Below are positions 23,221 to 29,641 of a stretch of 64,000 nucleotides of DNA, in pieces. The notes below the pieces were generated by a model. The model did no database searches and was not told where the DNA came from. It saw nothing but the letters and a program-made list of their open reading frames with translations. Position 1 is the stretch's first letter; each line of letters begins with the position of its first letter. The translations under genes and the position numbers were made by a program. This DNA comes from Streptomyces rubrogriseus (lineage in GTDB: Bacteria > Actinomycetota > Actinomycetes > Streptomycetales > Streptomycetaceae), in NCBI RefSeq assembly GCF_027947575.1, contig NZ_CP116256.1:2790001-2854000 (forward strand), written 5' to 3'.

Positions 23221-23283
23221 TCAACACGCCAGTTCTCAAGACGGTGTTGACACCGACTCAGGAACTCTTCAAGATGGTGTTGA
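23221..23283. promoter_or_regulatory. operator repeats and plus-strand promoter
   Basis: A 15-bp direct repeat, TCAAGAYGGTGTTGA, occurs at 23236-23250 and 23269-23283, exactly 33 bp apart (three helical turns); the motif GTGTTGA also occurs inverted at 23221-23227. A perfect -35, TTGACA, at 23247-23252 is followed 17 bp later by CAAGAT, a weak -10, pointing at the gene at 23412. The repeats overlap both hexamers, as in a repressible promoter. It also lies between divergent genes. Confidence 0.6.
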
Positions 23284-23411
23284 AGCGAACGGCGCTCCAC
23301 CGCCCGAAGCTCCAGCAGTCGCTCCACCGGCTGCACCAAAAAAGCGGCCCCAGCTCAGGGACTCCACTCCCTGGCCAGGGCCTCACCACCAGGTTCTAAC
23401 AAGGAGATCCT

Positions 23412-24020
23412 GTGGCTACGCAGAAGCTTATCCCGGCGCCGACGTGCGCCGACACGGCGGGCACCGTCCCGCTGAACCCGGCCGCCGCCGAGGCGCTGCG
23501 CCGACTGGAGCTGGCGCTGACCACCCCGGACGCCGCGACCGTCGAGAAGGTGCGCGTTGCCCTCGGCTACCCGGTCGGCTGGAAGCCCAACCGGCACCTC
23601 GGCGAGACCGCGACGTACCTGACCGTGTGGTCGCAGATGGAGCTCAACGACCTGTTCGAGCAGGTCGGCGGCACCGTCACGACCCGGCAGGTCGAGCGCA
23701 GCACGTCCGACGGCTCCAGCTCCTGGACCGCCACCGAGATCGCCCTCACCGTGAAGGTGCCCGACGTCGGCTCCGTCGAGATCGTCACCGACATCGAGGA
23801 CGACCCCGAGTGCGGCTACCGGACCGACATTCCCGTCGTCGCCGTGGCCCGCTACCGGGACGCCGAGGCGCGCGCCAACGAGCTGATCGTGAGCGCGAGG
23901 ACCGGCAGCATGTCGGACCTGGACGCCGATGACCTGGCGCACAACGTCGACTTGATGGCCGGCTACCGTACCGTCCTCGCCAAGGCGGGCCGGCTGGACC
24001 TGATCGGCGGAGCGTCGTGA
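23412..24020 (+). CDS. hypothetical protein, 202 aa
   Basis: GTG 23412 with a strong AAGGAGA site, first gene after the divergent control region. The N-terminal half is helical (AAAEALRRLELALTTPDAAT) and the central part alternates hydrophobic and polar residues (WTATEIALTVKVPDVGSVEI). The stop overlaps the GTG of the next gene. No family recognised. Confidence 0.7.
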   Translation: MATQKLIPAPTCADTAGTVPLNPAAAEALRRLELALTTPDAATVEKVRVALGYPVGWKPNRHLGETATYLTVWSQMELNDLFEQVGGTVTTRQVERSTSDGSSSWTATEIALTVKVPDVGSVEIVTDIEDDPECGYRTDIPVVAVARYRDAEARANELIVSARTGSMSDLDADDLAHNVDLMAGYRTVLAKAGRLDLIGGAS

Positions 24021-24292
24021 CCGCCCCCGACGAGCGGGACCTGCTGGTCTTCGCCCTCTACCACGTACTGATCGCCACGTCCCCGGACGACGGAGACCGG
24101 GCCGGGATGGTGACCCTCCGCCTCGCGGACGGCCGGTACGTCGGCGACGTGTGGCTGTCGACGCCGGACCTGAAGCGAATCACCGGCCAGCTGTCCGACG
24201 ACGAGTCGGATCTCCCGGCCGTGGCCGACGCCGACGCCGACGATGTGGTCCGCGCCGCCGAAGCCTTCCTCCGGAACGGCGGCGCATCGTGA
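24017..24292 (+). CDS. hypothetical protein, 91 aa
   Basis: GTG 24017 coupled to the previous stop. Begins with a helix (ERDLLVFALYHVLIATSPDD), then a strand pair (MVTLRLADGRYVGDVWL) and an acidic helix. Compact soluble protein of unknown role. Ends on the next GTG. Confidence 0.65.
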   Translation: MTAPDERDLLVFALYHVLIATSPDDGDRAGMVTLRLADGRYVGDVWLSTPDLKRITGQLSDDESDLPAVADADADDVVRAAEAFLRNGGAS

Positions 24293-24522
24293 CGGAGCGG
24301 GAGCGGCGGGAGCGGCTGCGGGCGACGACTGAGCGCATCGTGGCCGGGCTGCCCGCCTGGGACGGCGAGTCGCCGAAGCTGCTGGTCACGTTCACCGACC
24401 CGGAGACCCAGACGCGGATCAGCCACTGGTTCGTCCCGGCCACCGCGGCGCCCCTGTCGCAGGCCGAGCCTCAGCCGTCGGGCCGCACCCGGCGCCTGCA
24501 CGCCGTACCGGACGCGTCATGA
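24289..24522 (+). CDS. hypothetical protein, 77 aa
   Basis: GTG 24289 on the previous stop. Charged helix (TERERRERLRATTERIVAGL) followed by a strand region (LLVTFTDPETQTRISHWFVP). Ends overlapping a 25-codon frame. Function unknown. Confidence 0.6.
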   Translation: MTERERRERLRATTERIVAGLPAWDGESPKLLVTFTDPETQTRISHWFVPATAAPLSQAEPQPSGRTRRLHAVPDAS

Positions 24523-24596
24523 CGGACGCCGAACGCGAAGCGATGCGGCAGAAGGTCAAGGAAGCCAACCGGCAGTCCTCCAACCGGCCCCGCTAG
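24519..24596 (+). CDS. micro-protein, 25 aa
   Basis: ATG 24519 lies on the previous stop and the frame ends at TAG 24594-24596. The product is one basic helix (MTDAEREAMRQKVKEANRQS and a short tail). Its coupled position and helix-like composition suggest it may be real; size makes this uncertain. Confidence 0.4.
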   Translation: MTDAEREAMRQKVKEANRQSSNRPR

Positions 24597-24604
24597 GGCC
24601 CCTG

Positions 24605-24652
24605 TACCGCCGCGGTCGGCGGTGTCCAACCCCCGTCCCGCCGGCCGCGGTA
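24605..24652 (+). terminator. long imperfect hairpin
   Basis: TACCGC...CGGCGG (24605-24622) pairs with CCGCCGGCCGCGGTA (24638-24652): 15 paired bases with a 3-base bulge and one G-U pair, 15-nt loop. It directly follows the 25-codon gene and precedes the RBS of the next, so it may be a terminator or a leader structure. Confidence 0.5.
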
Positions 24653-24692
24653 TTCCACCCCATCCCTGCCTGACCAGTAGAGGAGTACCCCC

Positions 24693-24914
24693 ATGCCTGC
24701 TTCCACCCCGTCTGTCTGGCCGGTGGGTGTCGTAGCCCGCTACCGGACCGTCGGCGGCGCCGACGTCGACCTGACCGGCGACGGCAAGTGTGTCCGCGTC
24801 CGCTGCTCGGGCTGCGGCGTCGGCGGCGACGACGCCTACTACCCGCCCGCCGCCCACCGGCTCGCCGAGAAGCACGCCGGCAAGTGCCGCCGCGTGGCCG
24901 CACCCACCGCCTGA
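24693..24914 (+). CDS. zinc-binding protein, 73 aa
   Basis: ATG 24693 after GAGGAG. One CSGC pair, then HRLAEKHAGKC, gives a CCHC/CCHHC-type zinc site in the C-terminal half. The N-terminal half is beta-rich (VVARYRTVGGADVDLTGDGK). Function unknown. Confidence 0.65.
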   Translation: MPASTPSVWPVGVVARYRTVGGADVDLTGDGKCVRVRCSGCGVGGDDAYYPPAAHRLAEKHAGKCRRVAAPTA

Positions 24915-24943
24915 ACCCACCGAAGAAGCCCAGGAAGGACGAA

Positions 24944-25225
24944 GTGGCTACCACCATCGACAGCCTCATCACCGACTACGCCCAGGACATCGCCTCCGAG
25001 GCTGGCCTGGATGCCGCGGACTACCAGCGGACCGCCGCCGGCCTCGCCAGCCTCCTCACCGACACCGCCGCCGACATGCCCGCCGGCCAGGTTCGCGACT
25101 GGCTGACCGACGCCGCAGCCGACTTGGACGCCTACCACCGCGCCAACGCCAGCGGAGACCAGGCGCGCACCCTCCTCACCCAGGTCGACGCCCGCCTCTA
25201 CGAGGCCCACTACGACCTGACCTGA
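24944..25225 (+). CDS. acidic helical protein, 93 aa
   Basis: GTG 24944 with AGGAAGG upstream. Nearly all helical and acidic (DSLITDYAQDIASEAGLDAA, DAAADLDAYHRANASGDQAR). Possibly a small DNA mimic or partner-binding protein; no evidence beyond composition. Confidence 0.65.
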   Translation: MATTIDSLITDYAQDIASEAGLDAADYQRTAAGLASLLTDTAADMPAGQVRDWLTDAAADLDAYHRANASGDQARTLLTQVDARLYEAHYDLT

Positions 25226-25266
25226 ACCCCCACCCCACGCACCGCCGACTCAAGAAAGAGCCACCC

Positions 25267-25497
25267 ATGTCTCCGTTCCTGTTCTCCGCCGACCACGCCC
25301 ACACCGACCTGGGCCGCCGGGCCCGCGCCGCCACCCTGGTCGGCGAAGAGGCCGTCCTGCCGATCGCCTACCTGTTCGCCGAGTACGCCGCCGCCAAGGC
25401 CCGCGGCGACCGGGCGCGGGTCGCAGAGATCCGCCTCGCCGCCGACCCCGAGCTGGTCGCCGAGCTCGACGGGTTCGACGAGCCGGCCGCCGCCTGA
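25267..25497 (+). CDS. hypothetical protein, 76 aa
   Basis: ATG 25267. Helical (EEAVLPIAYLFAEYAAAKAR) with basic and acidic patches. Its stop overlaps the ATG of the RapZ-like gene, so the two are co-translated. Function unknown. Confidence 0.65.
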   Translation: MSPFLFSADHAHTDLGRRARAATLVGEEAVLPIAYLFAEYAAAKARGDRARVAEIRLAADPELVAELDGFDEPAAA

Positions 25498-25877
25498 TGG
25501 CCACGGTCGAGATCGTTTCGTTCGGCTTTCTGCACGCCGAGGCTCCACAGGCCGACATCGTGCTGGATCTTCGCCGAGCGTTCCGTGACCCGCACGTGGA
25601 CCCGCGGATACGGCAGCTCACCGGCCGGGACCGGGCCGTCCGCCAGGCCGTACTCGACACCGCCGGGGTCCGGCAGCTCCTGAAGACCACCACTCGGCAG
25701 GTCGCCGCCTACGCGTCCGGGCCGTCTGCCGACCGGATCGTCATCGGCTCCGGCTGTGCGGGCGGAAGGCACCGCTCCGTCGTCGTCGCCGATCAGCTTG
25801 CCCGCCGGCTCCGACGACGCGGCCACACCGTCACCGTCACCCACCGCGACATCCGCCGCCCCGTCGTACAGCGCTAA
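25497..25877 (+). CDS. RapZ C-terminal-domain protein
   Basis: A 126-residue protein that aligns by eye with the C-terminal domain of the RNase adaptor RapZ/YvcJ: the opening SFGFLHAEAPQADIVLDLRR, then FRDPHVDPRIRQLTG, and the signature GCAGGRHRSV (86-95). The N-terminal GTPase-like half of RapZ is absent. In E. coli the RapZ C-terminal domain binds small RNAs and, with glucosamine-6-phosphate, guides RNase E. A phage copy might bind RNA or sense a sugar phosphate. It precedes two structured RNA elements, an interesting coincidence. Starts on the previous stop. Confidence 0.85.
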   Translation: MATVEIVSFGFLHAEAPQADIVLDLRRAFRDPHVDPRIRQLTGRDRAVRQAVLDTAGVRQLLKTTTRQVAAYASGPSADRIVIGSGCAGGRHRSVVVADQLARRLRRRGHTVTVTHRDIRRPVVQR

Positions 25878-25883
25878 CCGATC

Positions 25884-25940
25884 AGCCTTCGCCGGCCACT
25901 CCTGGGCCTGTGCTTCGAAGCAGGCGAAGGCACTGCACCA
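25884..25940 (+). ncRNA. structured RNA element, copy A
   Basis: Stem P1: GCCTTCGCC (25885-25893) with GGCGAAGGC (25923-25931). Inside it, stem P2: GGCC (25894-25897) and GGCC (25905-25908) around a 7-nt loop, and a third hairpin TGCTTCGAAGCA (25911-25922). The sequence then reads ACTGCACCA. It sits 7 bases after the RapZ-like stop and ahead of the gene at 25968. Copy B (26161) shares the fold with compensating base changes, which argues for a functional RNA; function unknown. Confidence 0.5.
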
Positions 25941-25967
25941 CCCGACCACTACCGAGAGGAACCCGAT

Positions 25968-26150
25968 ATGCGCGAGAACGACCTGGACAGGGCGCTGCGG
26001 CAGCACAGTGAGGCCGTCCGCGAGGAGCGAACCCAGCTGGCCAACGACGCCCTGCGTGCCGAGGGAAAGCCGCTGAAGCACTGCGGTGTCGAGGCCAAGT
26101 CGAACCGTCACGGTGACTGGGTGTGCCGCCGCTGCGGCGACATCTTCTGA
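25968..26150 (+). CDS. small zinc-binding protein, 60 aa
   Basis: ATG 25968 after GAGAGGAACCCGAT. Charged helical N-terminus (ENDLDRALRQHSEAVREERT), then HCGVEAKSNRHGDWVCRRCG, a probable zinc ribbon. It follows RNA element A and precedes element B. Function unknown. Confidence 0.65.
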   Translation: MRENDLDRALRQHSEAVREERTQLANDALRAEGKPLKHCGVEAKSNRHGDWVCRRCGDIF

Positions 26151-26160
26151 TCCCGCACCC

Positions 26161-26216
26161 AGCCCTGGCCGACCGATCACGGGTCTACCGCCTCAAAGCA
26201 GGCCAGGGCACGCACC
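26161..26216 (+). ncRNA. structured RNA element, copy B
   Basis: P1: GCCCTGGCC (26162-26170) with GGCCAGGGC (26201-26209). P2: GACC (26171-26174) with GGTC (26182-26185), again a 7-nt loop. The segment ends AAAGCA before P1's 3' arm and continues CACGCACCA, as in copy A. Versus copy A, two P1 pairs (T-A to C-G, C-G to G-C) and one P2 pair (G-C to A-T) differ, and in each case both strands changed. Located upstream of the gene at 26247. Confidence 0.5.
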
Positions 26217-26246
26217 AGCCCGCATTCACCGACTGTAAGGAACCTC

Positions 26247-26438
26247 ATGCCCTACACCACGACCTATCGCTACACGGCCGACGTGAAAGACCGCCAGACC
26301 GACCGCACCGGCGTCGTCGAGGGCGAGGTGACCGTCGGCAGCTCCGAGGGTCACACCGGGGCCCGTCGCCTCGTGCAATCCCGCTACTCCCGCCAGGGGC
26401 TCATCGTCACCGACGTCCGCTTCCGGCCGACGCGCTGA
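26247..26438 (+). CDS. hypothetical beta-rich protein, 63 aa
   Basis: ATG 26247 after AAGGAACCTC. Alternating residues (YTTTYRYTADVKDRQTDRTG, EGEVTVGSSEG, LIVTDVRFRP) suggest a small beta barrel. It follows RNA element B. Function unknown. Confidence 0.65.
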   Translation: MPYTTTYRYTADVKDRQTDRTGVVEGEVTVGSSEGHTGARRLVQSRYSRQGLIVTDVRFRPTR

Positions 26439-26476
26439 CCGACTGCCAGCCCACCCCACCAGAGAGAGGAAGATCA

Positions 26477-26677
26477 ATGAGTTACAGGAAGGGCGACCTG
26501 GTGATCGTGGTCGCTGCAGGCCCGGAGAACGAGGGCACGGTCGGCAAGATGGGTGTCGTCGTCGACGGCGGCGCCCTGTCCGGCGGCGACGTGTCCGTGA
26601 GGGGTATCGACGCCTGGCCCGTCGAGGCGATCAAGGGCTACCGGTCGTACACGCCCAACCAGCTGCGGAAGGCGTGA
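26477..26677 (+). CDS. small KOW/SH3-like protein, 66 aa
   Basis: ATG 26477 after GAGAGAGGAAG. MSYRKGDLVIVVAAGPENEG resembles the start of KOW/SH3-like beta barrels, which bind RNA or protein. Stop overlaps a GTG of the next gene. Fold judged by eye. Confidence 0.6.
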   Translation: MSYRKGDLVIVVAAGPENEGTVGKMGVVVDGGALSGGDVSVRGIDAWPVEAIKGYRSYTPNQLRKA

Positions 26678-26868
26678 GCGCCGTGACCTGGTTCCGCCGC
26701 CGCCCCAAGACCGCCGCGACTGTCGCCGTCGACCTGGATGTGGCCCGTCGTGCCGCCGAAGCCGTCAACCGCGGCGACGTCGACGAGGCGAACCGCATCG
26801 TCAACGCCACCACCGACCCGCAAGCGCACGCCTTCGAGGCGTTCCGCTTCATCGACGTGGAGGCCTGA
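26674..26868 (+). CDS. hypothetical protein, 64 aa
   Basis: GTG 26674 on the previous stop; an in-frame second GTG follows at 26683. Basic N-terminus (WFRRRPKTAATVAVDLDVAR), then a helix. Its stop overlaps the DUF4236 gene start. Possibly the first gene of the conjugation-like module. Confidence 0.6.
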   Translation: MSAVTWFRRRPKTAATVAVDLDVARRAAEAVNRGDVDEANRIVNATTDPQAHAFEAFRFIDVEA

Positions 26869-27065
26869 TGCCGGTCACGTTCCGCAAGAGCTTCCGGATC
26901 CTGCCCGGCGTCCGCATCACCATCAACCGCCAGTCCTGGTCCATCACCGTCGGACCCAAGGGCGGGCCCAAGCGCACCTGGTCCAGCACCGGCCAGACCA
27001 CCACCAGCTACGACCTGCCCGGCCCGTTCGGCTACCGCTCCACCCGCCGCCGCAACCACCGCTGA
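26868..27065 (+). CDS. DUF4236-like protein, 65 aa
   Basis: The sequence MPVTFRKSFRILPGVRITIN followed by QSWSITVGPKGGPKRTW has the pattern of DUF4236 (FRKS...LPGVR(L/I)...S..GVSVG), a short basic beta-rich family found in bacteria and mobile elements, function unknown. It opens the block with the DUF2637 protein and the translocase, with 20 bases between it and the DUF2637 gene. Confidence 0.7.
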   Translation: MPVTFRKSFRILPGVRITINRQSWSITVGPKGGPKRTWSSTGQTTTSYDLPGPFGYRSTRRRNHR

Positions 27066-27085
27066 TCGAAAGGACTTCGACCGTC

Positions 27086-28465
27086 ATGACTGCCAGCCCG
27101 CCGAAGGTGAACGGCCACGCACGGCCGCCGGCCCTGCAAGTACTGGGGGACTGGCAGCCCGTCGCCGCCGAGACCGAGCCCGTCGAGGAACAGCGCAGCC
27201 CCGAGCCCGAGCCGGCCAAGGCCGAGCCCACAGCGGCCGACGTCGAGGTGGCCCGCGCCAGGGCATGGGCCGAGGCCGAGGAACGGCGTGTCGCTGCTGA
27301 GGCCGCCAAGGACGAGCGGCGGATCAAGGCCGAGGCCGAAGCCGACGCCATCCGCGTGGAGGCCGAGGAGGACGCCCGCAAGGTACGCCTCGCCAACGAC
27401 CGGGCCGAGCGCAAAGCGCGCGAGGACGAGGCCGCGTCCGAGGCGCGGATCGCCGAGCACAACAGGCGCCGCGACGAAGCCGACCGGGCCCGGGAGCGCG
27501 CCGCCCGCGAGGACGCCGAGCAGCAGCAGACAGAGACCGAGAAGGCCAAGGTCGTCGAGAAGTCCAGCAAGCGGTGGCGCCGCGTCGCCCTCGGCTTCTA
27601 CGCCCTGTGCGCCACCGTCGCGCTGCCCGTGCAGATGGCCGCGTTCTGGGACCCGAACGCCAAGTACCTGCTCGTCGCCCCGATCTTCATCGAGGTCATC
27701 GCTCTCGTCGCTCTCGTCGGTGCCGCAGCCGCCGTCACCGACGGGCGTCCGCAGTGGCACTACCGGCTCGTCGCCTGGGCCGGCGCCCTCACCGCCGCCA
27801 CCATCAACGCCGTCCACGGGCTCGGCGCGTTCGACGCCGCCACCGCGTTCGGCACCGCCCTCGCCTCCGTCGCCGGGCCCGGCATGTGGGACCTCCACGA
27901 GCACGGCCGAATCCGCAAGCGCGACGGCGTCCCCACCCGCGGGGAGCGGAAGGCGGCGGAGAAGGAAGCCAAGCGGATCGCCGCCGAGAAGGCCGCGGAG
28001 GAGAAGCGTCGGGCCGCCGAGAAGAAGGCCGCCGACGAGGCCGCGGCGGAGGCCGCGAAGCAGCTCGCGGAGATGCGCCAGGCGGAGTTCGAGGACGTGT
28101 GGAAGCACGCCCGGAAGCTGGCCGCAGCGCTCGGTGAAACGACCGTGACCGAGGCTGTGTGGCGGCGCGCGCACAAGGACATCCGCGGCGCCGACCCCGG
28201 CGAGGACGCGGAGACGATCCGGGCCCGCAACGCGGCCGAGACGAGGGTCGAAGCGGCCCGCCAGAAGCGCCCAGTGAACACCCTCAGCAAGACCACGTCG
28301 TCGCAGGTCGATCAACAAGTGCCCCCTCGCCCTCGTCGCGGTCACGCAGGGGGCCCGAAGGTGCGCGGAGTGCGACGCCCGAACGACTCGCAGAGGTACA
28401 GCAGCGGGGCCCGAAAGCAGATGTCGCTGACCGCAAAGAGCAGCTCGTCCATGGAGACGAAATGA
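27086..28465 (+). CDS. DUF2637/Spd-like membrane protein
   Basis: A 459-residue protein. Residues 45-155 are a long charged coiled coil (AEAEERRVAAEAAKDERRIK). Residues about 163-275 hold four hydrophobic segments (VALGFYALCATVALPVQMAA, LLVAPIFIEVIALVALVGAA, LVAWAGALTAATINAVHGLG, TAFGTALASVAGPGMWDLHE), matching the DUF2637 layout. A second coiled coil and a basic tail follow. In Streptomyces conjugative plasmids and AICEs, DUF2637 proteins belong to the plasmid-spreading (Spd) set that moves DNA between hyphal compartments. Here it lies two genes upstream of an FtsK-like translocase. Stop overlaps the next ATG. Confidence 0.82.
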   Translation: MTASPPKVNGHARPPALQVLGDWQPVAAETEPVEEQRSPEPEPAKAEPTAADVEVARARAWAEAEERRVAAEAAKDERRIKAEAEADAIRVEAEEDARKVRLANDRAERKAREDEAASEARIAEHNRRRDEADRARERAAREDAEQQQTETEKAKVVEKSSKRWRRVALGFYALCATVALPVQMAAFWDPNAKYLLVAPIFIEVIALVALVGAAAAVTDGRPQWHYRLVAWAGALTAATINAVHGLGAFDAATAFGTALASVAGPGMWDLHEHGRIRKRDGVPTRGERKAAEKEAKRIAAEKAAEEKRRAAEKKAADEAAAEAAKQLAEMRQAEFEDVWKHARKLAAALGETTVTEAVWRRAHKDIRGADPGEDAETIRARNAAETRVEAARQKRPVNTLSKTTSSQVDQQVPPRPRRGHAGGPKVRGVRRPNDSQRYSSGARKQMSLTAKSSSSMETK

Positions 28466-28965
28466 ACGCATCGAAGATAGGCGTCACCTACGTCCTGACG
28501 CACCCCGAGTTCGGCTCGGTGAAGGTGGGCGTCACGACTTACGGATCACGCCGAATGCGAGACCTCTGGCGCCGTCAGGGATGGGTTCCGTACAAGGAGC
28601 TCCACCTCGTCTCCAAGCCTCTCGCCGAGACCGTTGAGCAGAACGTCCTGCTGCAACTCCGACACCGCTTCAACATCCCCGCACACCTCACGCATGACCT
28701 CATGCCCGAAGGGTGGACCGAGACCGTGAGCGCTCGACTCATGAGCCCGGACGCCGTCTGGGAGCTGGTCTGCCTGGAGGCGGGCGTACTCCAGATGAGC
28801 CCTTCCGTGGGCGCCTTCAAGCCCACTTCGCACCGACCGCCCAGCTCCTACCGACGCACCAAGGGCGATACACCCAAGTACCACCCGATCGCCCGGCTGC
28901 TGGCCAGCCAGGAGCGCCGGATCCTTCCGAAGACCGCCAAGAGCACTCGCCCGAACGCCAACTAA
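28462..28965 (+). CDS. GIY-YIG/T5orf172-like protein, 167 aa
   Basis: The N-terminal 90 residues (TYVLTHPEFGSVKVGVTTYG, then SRRMRDLWRRQGW) fit the GIY-YIG-related T5orf172/MUG113 pattern: a first strand, VKVG strand, and RM.DL helix. The canonical GIY and catalytic glutamate are not obvious, so nuclease activity is uncertain. The C-terminus is basic and proline-rich. ATG 28462 overlaps the DUF2637 stop, tying it to that gene. It may nick or bind DNA for transfer; inference. Confidence 0.6.
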   Translation: MNASKIGVTYVLTHPEFGSVKVGVTTYGSRRMRDLWRRQGWVPYKELHLVSKPLAETVEQNVLLQLRHRFNIPAHLTHDLMPEGWTETVSARLMSPDAVWELVCLEAGVLQMSPSVGAFKPTSHRPPSSYRRTKGDTPKYHPIARLLASQERRILPKTAKSTRPNAN

Positions 28966-28988
28966 CCCACCTCCTGGAGAAGATCGAA

Positions 28989-29579
28989 ATGAACGTCACC
29001 CTTCGTCGTATCGCCGTGTCGGGCAGTGCCGCGGTTGCCGTCCTCGGCGGTGCCGCCACCATCACCCTGGCTGCCCCCTCGCCGGCTTCCGCTGCCGTCT
29101 CCGAGCACGTCGTCGAGCGGGCCGTCACCGCCCCCGTCACGATGCCCGACGGGCGCACGATCCGGATCACTGGCATGGGCGGCTACGGCCACCACGCCAC
29201 CGACAAGCACATCGCCGTCGTCGCCGGATTCAAGACCGACACCCAGCCGGGTGGCCTCGACGGAATCACCAACGGACTCACCCCCGACAACTCCGGCACG
29301 GGCGCCCAGCTGCAGAACCCGCAGCAGGTCCCGGCCGGCTATCCGCAGAACATCCAGACCCAGGCATCCGGCGGCACGATCGGCGTCACGGTGGCTGTCG
29401 GCGTAGGCCTTCTGATCGGCGTGATCGTCATGCTCAAGCGGGGCTCGATGAAGTTCATCCAGGCCGCCGCGTGCATCGCCCTCGGCGTGTACCTCGCCCC
29501 CACGTTCGTCGGCCCGCTCGTGCAGCAGCTCGGCGGATCCGTCGGCGTCGGCCTCGGCAACGTCTGGTCCGGCTTCTAG
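28989..29579 (+). CDS. secreted/membrane protein with signal peptide, 196 aa
   Basis: A clear signal peptide: basic MNVTLRRIAV, hydrophobic core (GSAAVAVLGGAATITLA), and an AxA-like site near PASAAVS (about residue 36). The exported domain (40-135) is glycine- and proline-rich. Two hydrophobic spans near the end (GTIGVTVAVGVGLLIGVIVM and FIQAAACIALGVYLAPTFVG) would anchor it in the membrane. It sits between the DUF2637 and FtsK-like genes, so it may be part of a membrane transfer complex. Start ATG follows GGAGAAG. Confidence 0.75.
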   Translation: MNVTLRRIAVSGSAAVAVLGGAATITLAAPSPASAAVSEHVVERAVTAPVTMPDGRTIRITGMGGYGHHATDKHIAVVAGFKTDTQPGGLDGITNGLTPDNSGTGAQLQNPQQVPAGYPQNIQTQASGGTIGVTVAVGVGLLIGVIVMLKRGSMKFIQAAACIALGVYLAPTFVGPLVQQLGGSVGVGLGNVWSGF

Positions 29580-29641
29580 GCCACACCCCTCCTGCGGGGC
29601 CCGCACGGGCCCCGCCCCCCGACTCTGGAAGGACACGGCCT

